Positions 11,570 through 20,142 of a DNA stretch of 64,000 nt are shown here, in pieces. How positions within the stretch are numbered: position 1 is the first letter of the stretch; every line of letters begins with the position of its first letter. The position numbers and the translations under genes were made by a program. A model generated the notes under the pieces. The model worked only from the letters and a program-made list of their open reading frames with translations, made no database searches and was not told the DNA's origin. The stretch spans positions 496,001 through 560,000 of the forward strand of contig NC_067204.1 in NCBI RefSeq assembly GCF_026262505.1, written 5' to 3'. This DNA comes from Trichomonas vaginalis G3 (Eukaryota > Parabasalia > Trichomonadida > Trichomonadidae).

Positions 11570-11836
11570 TCAAGACTTCATGAGGTGCAATGACATAATG
11601 AGTTCCACTTTTACAGGGTTGTGTTCGACCAAGTTTAACATTATACTTAAAGCTTGACAAATCTTCTCCTGAGTTTGAAGTTTGTCTTTAAGTTGTTGGT
11701 AGTCGTTTTGAATATCTGCAACAGAACTTAAGTCTCTGCTAACTTCAGGATATGTTGGTTGTTCTTTTACAGGAACAATTGTTATAACATCTTCGTCTTC
11801 GTATGGTTCCCACTTCAACATCTCTGTCTTTGACAT
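11570..11836 (-). CDS. Short acidic, coiled-coil-like reading frame of the element
   Basis: Starting at the ATG at 11836 it gives MSKTEMLKWEPYEDEDVITIV, a proline-containing acidic N-terminus, then a Leu/Gln/Lys-rich helix around residues 45-70 likely to form a coiled coil. No family recognised. It lies between the helicase-like and capsid-like regions on the same strand, so it is probably a small structural or accessory protein of the element. Confidence 0.4.
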   Translation of the reverse strand: MSKTEMLKWEPYEDEDVITIVPVKEQPTYPEVSRDLSSVADIQNDYQQLKDKLQTQEKICQALSIMLNLVEHNPVKVELIMSLHLMKS

Positions 11837-11962
11837 TGACAACAACACTTTGACTGTTTGTTTGAGTTGGTGAATTTAACTTCACATCTGCCACCGCCAT
11901 TAAACCTTTTGAAACACTTACGCTTCTATTTTCGGAAATGACATTTTATTAGAATAAAAGAT

Positions 11963-12377
11963 GGACGTATTCGAGTATCTCTTCGAATTGAAGCAGAAAC
12001 AAGTTTACACACACAAACAATACAAATACATTGACAGAATAGTTCTTTATACAAACAATGGTAAATGTTATAGAATAGCAATATTTGCTGAACCAAAATA
12101 TTCATAAAGCAAGAAAGTTGGTATAACTGAAATGGTGAAAGTTCTTGAAGCAGACAAAAATATAACTTCAAAACTTACAGATATTTCTAAAGTAAGTTTA
12201 TCTTACAATATTATGTCAAAAACTGGCGTACTGTCAATATTTGACGGAGAGAAGTCAGTTCAAGAACAACTTACTGACCTGCTGCCAAAATCTGCTCGAT
12301 GGAAGCTGTCGTTATGCCAATCTGAGGAGCCCCAGCAGGTTTCATCGAACGAATCTTCAAAAGAGCATCTTCCGTGA
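11963..12377 (+). pseudogene. Plus-strand coding-like stretch of the element
   Basis: Two plus-strand pieces, beginning MDVFEYLFELKQKQ at 11963 and MVKVLEADKNITSKL at 12132, have good protein-like composition and lie opposite to the flanking minus-strand genes. No family recognised. Minus-strand sequence opposite the right part is also coding-like, so the true strand of 12250-12377 is unsure. Confidence 0.35.
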
Positions 12378-12432
12378 AAGTGCTATTGGTTTTGTAAACT
12401 TCTTTGCTCTCAGTTCATCTGGACCGTCTCTG

Positions 12433-13867
12433 TCACCAGTATATTGTATTTGAACTTACCAACAGTTGAAATACCACCATAAAGTCTTCTGAGTCAGCAA
12501 ATGGAATGCCAAGCCAAAAGTTTGAACGGTCTCCATTTGTATATTGAGTTTTTTGACCTCCTGTATGAGTCCATACTTTCACATATGGCATAATAGAACT
12601 TTGCATTTCAGGGTTAATGGTTGTTGTGAAGTTGTTGTTAAAGTTCATAGCAATCTATGTCAAGTTGTAGACCTCATATCCTCAACTGTAGAATATTCTT
12701 CTCTTGGATAATATTTGCCATCTATGTTTATATGATATTTAATACCGGGGTTGTAGAAACAAGAATAGTCATTTATAGTTCGTCTGAACAGTACAAACAT
12801 AGTATCTGCATGTTTCATTGCAGTTGTTAAAGCAATATCTGTTCTTGCACCTGGGTCAGCACTTTGGTTTCCAACTTCACCTGCAAAGTCTTTGACAGAT
12901 ATTTGGTGTATAGGGAACATAAGTGGAACGCAATATATTTGGCAGCTAAAGCATTTGAAATATCTGGGTCCAACATATAGACTGCAAGTCTGCTTTCTAT
13001 TCTCTTGCATTCAAATTTTTTCGCATGTGAACTTAACTGGGTCCCAAGCAGTTTCCAGCAGCATTGAAATAATAGTTTACTTCATTGTTGAAGTTTGAGA
13101 AACCAAAGTCTAAGTCAACTTTGTCTTTGCAAAAGTCACAGAACTTGGCTCCACCAGTTCCAGCTACAGTAATGCTGAATGGTCTTGTGTTGGTGCAATG
13201 ACTAAGTTATTTTTGCTTGGAGTAAGTTCAATAAATTTTTCCTGCCCAGTTTGGCAAGTATCTTAAAAACCTGAAGATGAGGAAAGATGACAAAGGAACT
13301 CTAAGTTTCAGTTTACTTTAGTGGCAGCAGTTCCATCTGAACCAGAAAGGTTAACATAAACTCCTGGAACGTTAGGGTCAAGTCTTCTTATTTCTCAATA
13401 TTTGCATACTGGTCTGTTTGTTCTCTAGCTTGTGGTTGTACTGAGTTTCTCAAAGCGAACCATTCATAGTTTGCCCATGTTACTGTTTGAACTAAGTCAG
13501 AGTTAGAATATATCTTATATCCCATGAAAACTTCTGGAGCATATTGGTATCCGACATAGAAAATTCCATTGCAACCTTTCTTGTCAGACAACTTGGCAGA
13601 AGGTTTTATTTCAATGTCTTGTTCCACGTATAAGAATGAGTTGTCAATAGAAATAATATGAAACCTGTCGCAAGCAATATCTACTGTTGTTGAAGAACCT
13701 TCACCAAACTCACCTACATTTCCATAAGAAACAGCAGTTGTATATTCGTAAGTTCCAGGAACTATTTCTGACCTTCTAATGGCATTGTCGCATTCGTTAT
13801 ACCATTCGGAAACATTTCCGTTCATGGCATCCAAAACTGTTGGCGTTATATTCTGAGCGGCGTACAT
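12433..13867 (-). pseudogene. Major capsid protein (double jelly-roll) region of the element (broken)
   Basis: The first piece (13388-13867) begins MYAAQNITPTVLDAMNG and carries DNSFLYVEQDIEIKP and later IYSNSDLVQTVTWANYEW. This resembles the first jelly roll of Polinton and Polinton-like virus capsids. A second piece (12660-13010) holds QISVKDFAG, TMFVLFRRTIND and YHINIDGKYYPREE; the NIDGKYYPRE motif resembles the second jelly roll. A third piece (12433-12648) starts MNFNNNFTTTINPEMQ. The pieces are in the order expected for one capsid gene. The region is broken, with a few breaks, so it is described as separate pieces only. Confidence 0.55.
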
Positions 13868-13929
13868 TTCATATGGGTAAAAATATAGAATAGTTGGATT
13901 TATATATCATAATAGAACCCACTCGGACC

Positions 13930-14337
13930 AAGCTTTACTTTCTTCCTGACTGAGTTTTTAACTCTTCTTTCCTTCATTGCCACTACTTTCACTAGATGAA
14001 GTTACTTCTTCACTACTTTCACTTTGTTCTACTCTTCTCTTCTCTTTGGTGTCGCTTTTGGTAACTTGCCCTCTGCTTCAAGTTGTTGCATCTTTGCCTC
14101 ATGTTCACCCAGTATTGTAAATTTCCCATGTCCTTTTTGCCTTTGGGCTCTGGTCGCCCATCTCAGGTAACCTATATCCTAGAAAGATTTTGTCATAGTT
14201 TGTATTTGAGTCTTCGCGTATTTTTGCATGACTCTTTCCTGAGTTTCCGGTTCAAGCTCTTCAAACAGAGCTTGTCCATATGGAATAAGCTCGTTTCCAA
14301 ATATATGTTTTTGTAGCCATTCTGGTTTTCTTTCCAT
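13930..14337 (-). pseudogene. Small minus-strand coding stretch between the capsid and large protein
   Basis: The minus strand starts at the ATG at 14337 with MERKPEWLQKHIFGNELIPYG, a Trp-containing acidic sequence. It is followed by a Lys/Glu-rich coding-like stretch that ends in a Ser/Glu-rich low-complexity tail near 13990. The composition suggests a small internal virion or scaffold-like protein, but this is inference; no family recognised. Confidence 0.35.
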
Positions 14338-14395
14338 GTTACCAATAATATCTTTTGTGAATGGGAAAGCTTTTACCCAACGTTTCAGTCTTGGG

Positions 14396-17257
14396 TCATT
14401 TATTTCTGTAGTTTTTTATTTTGTCATGGAACATGTTTTTCAATACTAACATTTCATTTGGTACTGTCCATTTGAGTTTTCTTAAATATTCATCCCTTCT
14501 CAGTTCATTGTCTGCAAAGTAAGTTTTTATGACATTTTGCAAACTTTCGTTTGCAAGGTCATGTACAATAGGTTCTCTTCCTTCTCTCTCCCTAACTTTC
14601 TTTCTAAACTCTTCACCAAATATACCATCTCTATGGTTCTGTGTAGTTCTTTGAGATAAATGTTCTAGAACGTCAGGTGTTATATTTCCATCAGCCATGT
14701 TCATTTCATACTGGTCCAAAATATCTGCATCTTTCATATCTTTCAATGGCATTAAAGCCGCGCTGAAAATACCAGCTATATCTGGTTCACCATTCACTTC
14801 CATTGCGTCTACAACTTCTTGGAATTGTGGTTGTAAGTTTATGAACCACCTATCCGGATTAGCTTTATGACCCCATCTCATTGTAGTTCCATCGTCTGCA
14901 GAAACAAAAGTAGGTTTGTTTCCATATTGGCTAGGTTCTGAATGAACTTTAAACAATGTTTCATTTCTATATGTTTTGTTGAAATTTAACCTTTTATTTT
15001 CACCGAGTTCATCCAAAGATTGAACGTTATATGCTCGTAAGTAAAAAGGATTGTTGTATTTGTGTACATTATCTTTCAGTACTTCCATTCTATGCTGGAT
15101 ATTTTCATCTGATGTTGGAGTCTTTTGTATGTCGGCGAACATTTTTCGATATTCTTCTACTATGTCAGCCGAATTTTTCTTAGACTCTTGGAAAGATTCC
15201 ATATTCTCCGCATACTCTTGTTGGGGGTCAAGATTTTTCGGCTGTTCCAAATCTTCATCTAGTTCTGTGAAGTTAGTTTCCAAAGGAGGGACTTGTTCGT
15301 TTCCTTCTGGCTCTTCTAGCTGTTGTTGCTGAACTATTTCTTCCATGTCTGGTTGTATCTGAACTTCTTCCTGTGGAGTTTCTTGTACCTCATCTGCTGG
15401 CATTTCATATATTCCGAGACCGTTTTTAACAAGTTCCCTATTTAAGCCATCCGCATTCATAACCCTTTCTTCTTTCGTTCCGTCTCTATTTTTTACGCGT
15501 TTCATGAAGATAGTTGAATTATCATTTATCTCTGACACCAAATATCTTGGAGTAAATTCATCCATGTCATTTGGATGATATGCTATTAAATCATATCCCT
15601 TAGCGAGCTTGTATTTTCCAGGTTTGAAATTATATCCCATTTGGTGCTGAACCATAAAGCTAAATAGGTTCGGGTCAGTATTTCCTTCCTTGAACTTTCT
15701 AATAGCTTCTTTATATCTGTCACTAAAGTCAAGAGTATCTGGGTAACCATAGTCTTCCTTAAGCATTTTTAAGAATTCTTGGTTTCCTTGTTCTCTACTT
15801 CTTTTATGTCCTTGCTCTGTTTGTGGTTGTTGCTGTGCAGTGTTTTGAACTGTTGGTTGTGGTGTAGTGTTTTGAACTGTTGGTTGTGGTGTAGTGTTTT
15901 GAACTGTTGGTTGTGGTGTAGTGTTTTGAACTGTTGGTTGTTGTGTTGGTTTTGGTGCATGCCTGTGTCTGTGTCCATGTGACGATGTAAATGTTTTAGG
16001 TAGTCCTGGTGCAGGTGCTTCTCTTGGAGGGTTTGGTGGTATATAAGTTCCACTAGCTAGTATATAAGTTCCACCAGCTGGTATATAAGTTCCACCAGCT
16101 GGCACATATGTTCCATCTGCAGCATAATGTCCTACCTGACTTTTCGTTCTTAAGAAAGCATTTACTAGGTCTGTTTTGGTCTGTTGTAACTCTTTTTCTT
16201 GACTTTCCACAACAGTTGCTCTAACGGCGTCATAGGCACTTTGAACTGCCTGTCTCGTTGCTGCATCTGTTATTTTCGTCATATTTTGTGCTACTTCTCT
16301 TAACTCGTTGTCGAAACCTTCAGACTTCAGTTTCTTTCCAGATGAGAAGTCGTTCACTAGTTTCACCTTACTATGAAGAGCTTCGAAGGCGTTCTTAAAG
16401 TCAGCATTCATTAAAGCTTCATTTGAACTGTCTTCATCCGCTTGTATTTTTGTCCTTATTGACCCTATAAGTTGGGCTGCTTTAGCGTTGGCTTGGGCAT
16501 CTAACCAGTCATTGTTAGCTTTTATATATTCTGCGCTTTTCATTGCCTTTTGCATGGCTGCGTCGTTATTTTTACTTTCTTGTGCTAAGTTTTCATACTG
16601 TACGGTTTGGTTTTGCAACTGTAAAAGTTTTTCTGCCTTTACATTTGCTTCAACTTCTTTTTTATACTCATCGCTATCCATATATGTCTTCAGGGCTTTT
16701 TGTTTTATCTCTTCATCTTTCAGTACTTTATATTGAGTAGTATGGTTTTTCAAATTTATAACATCTTGTTCCATTTTTGCTACTTCTGCTGCTTTTTCTG
16801 ACACTTTTTTCGCATATTCCTCTGTACTTAGTTCTTTCAGTTGTTCTTCTTTCTTCTTTTTCTCTACGTTTAACTCATTGAGTTTCTTTGTGTGTCTGTC
16901 ATATTCTAGTTTCTTTTCGTTTTCACTTATTTGTTTCTGTATGTCTATGTTTGACTTTTTGACATCTGTTATTTGATTTTTGAGTGAACTCAAATTCATT
17001 TGACTTTGAGGGTTATAGGCTGTTCCGTCTGCAGCTCCACCATAGCCTGCCATTTTCGCTAAAAGTGCCGCTCTTAAACCTCCACTCTGTGCACCAATAA
17101 CTCGGTTTAAAAGCATAGGGTTGCTTGACATTTGTTGCAACATAGTGGGGTCATTCATAATTTGTTGTTGCAACTGTTGTTGTGGTGTCAGTTTTACTAT
17201 TGGATGTTTCAATGCTCTCTTCCTCTTACGTATATTCTTACGTAGCTTACGTGGCAT
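14396..17257 (-). CDS. Large coiled-coil protein of the element (frame looks whole)
   Basis: This is the only long intact frame in the element, 953 residues from the ATG at 17257. That start is preferred because a host-type initiator box (TCACTT) lies 7 bases upstream and the protein then opens with a very basic segment, MPRKLRKNIRKRKRALKHP. Residues about 20-60 are Gln-rich with MLQQMSSNP. Residues about 80-370 are long Lys/Glu/Gln coiled-coil helices. A low-complexity middle has four TYIPAG-like units followed by four PTVQNT units with a His-rich stretch between. The C-terminal half is globular and acidic with a Gln/Glu-rich linker. The basic start suggests nucleic-acid contact. In the element it neighbours the capsid region, so a core or structural role is inferred. 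Family not recognised by name. Confidence 0.75.
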   Translation of the reverse strand: MPRKLRKNIRKRKRALKHPIVKLTPQQQLQQQIMNDPTMLQQMSSNPMLLNRVIGAQSGGLRAALLAKMAGYGGAADGTAYNPQSQMNLSSLKNQITDVKKSNIDIQKQISENEKKLEYDRHTKKLNELNVEKKKKEEQLKELSTEEYAKKVSEKAAEVAKMEQDVINLKNHTTQYKVLKDEEIKQKALKTYMDSDEYKKEVEANVKAEKLLQLQNQTVQYENLAQESKNNDAAMQKAMKSAEYIKANNDWLDAQANAKAAQLIGSIRTKIQADEDSSNEALMNADFKNAFEALHSKVKLVNDFSSGKKLKSEGFDNELREVAQNMTKITDAATRQAVQSAYDAVRATVVESQEKELQQTKTDLVNAFLRTKSQVGHYAADGTYVPAGGTYIPAGGTYILASGTYIPPNPPREAPAPGLPKTFTSSHGHRHRHAPKPTQQPTVQNTTPQPTVQNTTPQPTVQNTTPQPTVQNTAQQQPQTEQGHKRSREQGNQEFLKMLKEDYGYPDTLDFSDRYKEAIRKFKEGNTDPNLFSFMVQHQMGYNFKPGKYKLAKGYDLIAYHPNDMDEFTPRYLVSEINDNSTIFMKRVKNRDGTKEERVMNADGLNRELVKNGLGIYEMPADEVQETPQEEVQIQPDMEEIVQQQQLEEPEGNEQVPPLETNFTELDEDLEQPKNLDPQQEYAENMESFQESKKNSADIVEEYRKMFADIQKTPTSDENIQHRMEVLKDNVHKYNNPFYLRAYNVQSLDELGENKRLNFNKTYRNETLFKVHSEPSQYGNKPTFVSADDGTTMRWGHKANPDRWFINLQPQFQEVVDAMEVNGEPDIAGIFSAALMPLKDMKDADILDQYEMNMADGNITPDVLEHLSQRTTQNHRDGIFGEEFRKKVREREGREPIVHDLANESLQNVIKTYFADNELRRDEYLRKLKWTVPNEMLVLKNMFHDKIKNYRNK

Positions 17258-17260
17258 TTT

Positions 17261-17266
17261 AAGTGA
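17261..17266 (-). promoter_or_regulatory. Host-type initiator before the large element gene
   Basis: Reads TCACTT on the minus strand, 7 bases from the ATG at 17257. It matches the trichomonad initiator consensus TCA(+1)Py(T/A), which suggests that the element gene is transcribed with the host core promoter. Confidence 0.5.
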
Positions 17267-17403
17267 AGTAAAAAACGGTTTTTGACAGATGTTTATATGA
17301 CACTTTTTGTTCAGCACAAAAAACTACTCGGTCAAAGTGTTGTCAGTTTTGTAAAATAACCGTCCTATCTCCGTGCCTATGACGATGAAATCATGAAAAT
17401 TCA

Positions 17404-17453
17404 AGAGGTGAGAAAACAGGTGAGAAAACAGGTGAGATCTCACCTCTTCACCT
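17404..17453 (+). repeat. Palindromic module, GTGAG type (best copy)
   Basis: Three GGTGAG direct arms 13 bases apart lead into a perfect GGTGAGATCTCACC palindrome, then TTCACC. It can fold with any of the three arms. Confidence 0.8.
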
Positions 17454-17467
17454 AAACTTTATTTTTG

Positions 17468-17870
17468 TCTGATTTTACGAAGAAGTTTTGACAAAACATT
17501 TACGAAGAAGTCTTGACAAAACATGTACGATGAAATCATGAAAATTCATGAGGGTAGAAAAGAGGTTAGAAAACAGGTTAGATCTAACCTTCTACCCTAA
17601 ACTTTATTTTTGTCTGATTTTACGAAGAAGTTTTGACAAAACATTTACGAAGAAGTCTTGACAAAACATTTATGAAGAAGTCTTGACAAAACATTTACGA
17701 TGAAATCTTGACAAAACATTTACGAAGAAGTCTTGACAAAACATTTACGATGAAATCTTGACAAAACATTTACGATGAAATCTTGACAAAACATTTACGA
17801 AGAAGTCTTGACAAAACATTTACGAAGAAGTCTTGACAAAACATTTACGAAGAAGTCTTGACAAAACATG
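17468..17870. repeat. 25-base tandem repeat array
   Basis: Units of the CTTGACAAAACATTTACGA(A/T)GAA type repeat with a 25-base period. There is a short run before 17551 and about nine units from 17640 to 17870, interrupted by the GTTAGA module. Two unit types (GAAGAAGT and GATGAAAT) alternate irregularly, which indicates unequal exchange between units. Confidence 0.85.
17551..17600 (+). repeat. Palindromic module, GTTAGA type (best copy)
   Basis: GGGTAGAAAAGAGGTTAG arms, the perfect GGTTAGATCTAACC palindrome and CTACCC closure. It pairs with the GTGAG-type copy 150 bases to the left. Confidence 0.8.
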
Positions 17871-17897
17871 AAAACATATATAATTTGTGAAAAAGCG

Positions 17898-18085
17898 ACA
17901 CAAAAAGTGTCACCGGCTGGGGTTCGGTCCTCCTCTTGGGTCTTGGGCAAAATTTCTTATGGGCTAGAGGGCACAAAGTGCCCGGAAGGCCATCCCAAAA
18001 AAGAAAAAAAAAACTTCATTATACTCATCAACTTCGGGGCTAGAGGGCACGAAGTGCCTGGAAGCCCCACTCCCTTTTTTTTTTT
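17898..18085 (+). repeat. GC-rich hairpins and T-run at the element's right end
   Basis: A GACAC/GTGTC hairpin (17898-17912) is followed by two related hairpins (about 17959-17993 and 18037-18068). Each of these has an outer GGGCT/AGCCC-like stem and an inner GGGCAC/GTGCC stem separated by AGA and GGA. The second is followed by about 25 T residues (18076-18100). The pair-preserving differences between the two copies show that the fold is what is kept. It could be a 3' end signal or part of the element's terminus. Confidence 0.6.
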
Positions 18086-18748
18086 TTTTTTTTTTTTTTA
18101 TCTATTTATTAATTTAGCATGACTGACGAAATCAGGAATTTTTATTGTCAAGGAAGTTAGGATAATGATGAAATTTAATATCTCAAACAGATGAAAATAC
18201 GTTATTCTTAGTAATTAGGAAAAAAGTTTTTCCACTTCTACGAACCTTTTTTAAAAATAAAAACCAATTTTGTTAAGAAATTCGTCTGAAAACCAAAAAA
18301 TTCGAGAATTTAACAGAAAAATAAAACAAAAGATATCATTAACATTTAATTGCAGTGTATATTTCCAAAAATAATCAAAGATTTTAATTCAATTCAATTT
18401 TACAATCCTAACGAAAGGTGTATTGCATTGGTCATTATATGTGAATCCAAATATACAATTTATTTTGTAATCGGTAATTGTCAATGATTTGAATTCATTG
18501 AAAAAAATGAAAATGACAAACAGCAAAAAATCAATCAGAAACACAAATATAGTATATTGATCAATTTATGAATTGTGAATTAAAATATGTACGTGTTCTC
18601 AATCTTTTTATTTTTGAAAAAAATCTTTTCACAAAGCATTTGGTAATATGAGCTTAACATAATATATTTAGTGGGCTTTCAGATGAATATTTTTTGAATA
18701 GTTTACGTTCGTAGTTTATTCATCACAAAACTAAAACATTTCGATAGG

Positions 18749-19189
18749 ATGGAGTACGCAAAAGATATTATCGAGACAAGACATGTCAGGAAGTACAAAA
18801 ATAGGAGCGAGAAATGCCAGCGCGATCACAAGATGATATTTGAAAGGGTGAAGCTGAATGGAATCAAAATGGATTTTGTTTCAGCTTATATTGATCGTAT
18901 AATTGGCACAAAAGTTACATATCTTAACCTATTATCTTTTGCCATTGACATTTCTTCGGTTTTAGAGATCAAACTTGATAGATTAGCAAAAAGAAATAGA
19001 AATGCATTGTTATGCTGGTATGCAGAAAATTGGGAAAGGATACAACCTCATATACAAAAGCTTAAAACCATGAAGGAATATAATCTGAAGACACAAATCG
19101 ATTTATCAATTTCGAATTCACCTCAAAACCATCAAATAGACGAAAAAGTGGATCCGACAAATTTATGGCAGCTCCTCAATCATCATTAA
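18749..19189 (+). CDS. Small basic helical protein, unrecognised
   Basis: 146 residues from the ATG at 18749. The sequence opens with a basic Arg/Lys/His-rich segment (MEYAKDIIETRHVRKYKNR), continues with FERVKLNGIKMDFVSAYIDRIIG, a hydrophobic helix around residues 55-75, and a conserved-looking RNALLCWYAENWERI segment near residue 90. The tail (115-146) is polar and probably disordered. No signal peptide or membrane segment is seen. Composition suggests a compact helical, possibly nucleic-acid-binding protein, but this is inference. It is the first host-like gene after the virus-like element and reads away from it. Codon use is AT-rich like its neighbours. Confidence 0.6.
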   Translation: MEYAKDIIETRHVRKYKNRSEKCQRDHKMIFERVKLNGIKMDFVSAYIDRIIGTKVTYLNLLSFAIDISSVLEIKLDRLAKRNRNALLCWYAENWERIQPHIQKLKTMKEYNLKTQIDLSISNSPQNHQIDEKVDPTNLWQLLNHH

Positions 19190-20142
19190 TAATCGTACGT
19201 CGAATATATTCATAGTTTTAATATCCAATTCACTGTTTGTATCAAATCATATCATATAATATTTTTTTGTTGAGGGAATATTATTATGAAATAAATACTT
19301 GCTTTTACATGCAATTTATCCATTAAATTTTACAACTTTTTGTGAAATATATTTTTTTATTGAACTGTAAATGAATAAAATAATCATGAAAGATGTATAA
19401 CGCGATCTGATTGCAATGAGCCTGAATGCAGGGCGATTGCGAGGTTAAAAGAATTTTTTAATTTTTATTTGGAATTTGGAGCTAATAAAATACGCATTAA
19501 TTGCATAAATATTATTTTTAATAAAGTTCCTCTTTATATTGTATAAGAGTTTGGAAAGCGAATAAATGTAAGAGAATATAATATGAAAAATGATATATAG
19601 AATCTATTTTCTGAAGGCTCTGTATGATAATTGAGGGCAGGGTTTATAACGAAATATAACAATAATCTTGTAAAAAATTGAGAACTTATCAATTTTTGAA
19701 AAGATTTCCGAAGCATTCAAAATAATTTGAATTAATCAATTCAATCTCATTGAAATGATGTTGGTGAACACATAAGTATTATTAATTTTAGAATAAAATT
19801 ATTTTGACTAATTATTCAAAATCATGTATTCAAGTTTAAAAACCAGAAAATATTATTTAGAATATAATTCTCGATATTATTGTCAAGAAAAATTTTACGC
19901 CCATCTACATTCAATTATATTTTTGTGAATGAAAGGCGAATTATTTTTACTAATTTGTGACTTCATTCTAAAATGCGCTCAAATGCACACTAATCATTAA
20001 AATTCAACTTAATTTTCATTTTCAAAATTTTTTGTGAAAAAACTAAATTCAAGGCATTTATAAAAAGATTAATAACCGCTCAATAATATAGCATGTAAAC
20101 TTTATTAGAATCGAATTAAACAAAAATCAAAAATAAGAAATT
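19190..20142. other. Intergenic stretch, nothing recognised
   Basis: AT-rich DNA between two convergent genes. A short GC-richer patch near 19405-19445 (GCAGGGCGATTGCGAGG) stands out but has no clear hairpin. No supported gene. Confidence 0.6.

Larger units (their letters stand above)
1..18110. mobile_element. Polinton/Maverick-family virus-like element (broken, left end outside window)
   Basis: This is a virus-like integrated element. Capsid-like, packaging-ATPase-like and SF3-helicase-like regions sit together with one large intact frame, and intergenic DNA between them is full of element-specific repeats. Genes right of about 8.5 kb are mostly on the minus strand. Readable coding scraps left of the gap are mostly plus, and a small plus-strand patch lies near 12 kb. 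The right boundary is placed after the hairpins and T-run at 17.9-18.1 kb, because host-like AT-rich DNA begins there; terminal inverted repeats could not be confirmed since the left end is not in view. The element is broken overall with tens of breaks. Divergence between its internal repeats suggests it is not brand new, but unpolished assembly could explain part of the damage. Family call rests on the capsid and ATPase signatures. Confidence 0.72.

Noticed and set aside
15779-16053. Open frames with regular repeats on both strands at 15.8-16.05 kb
   Set aside because: They are shadows of the PTVQNT repeat region in the large element protein.
17468-17870. Possible CRISPR-like repeat array
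   Set aside because: Units abut with no unique spacers; it is an ordinary tandem repeat in a eukaryotic element.
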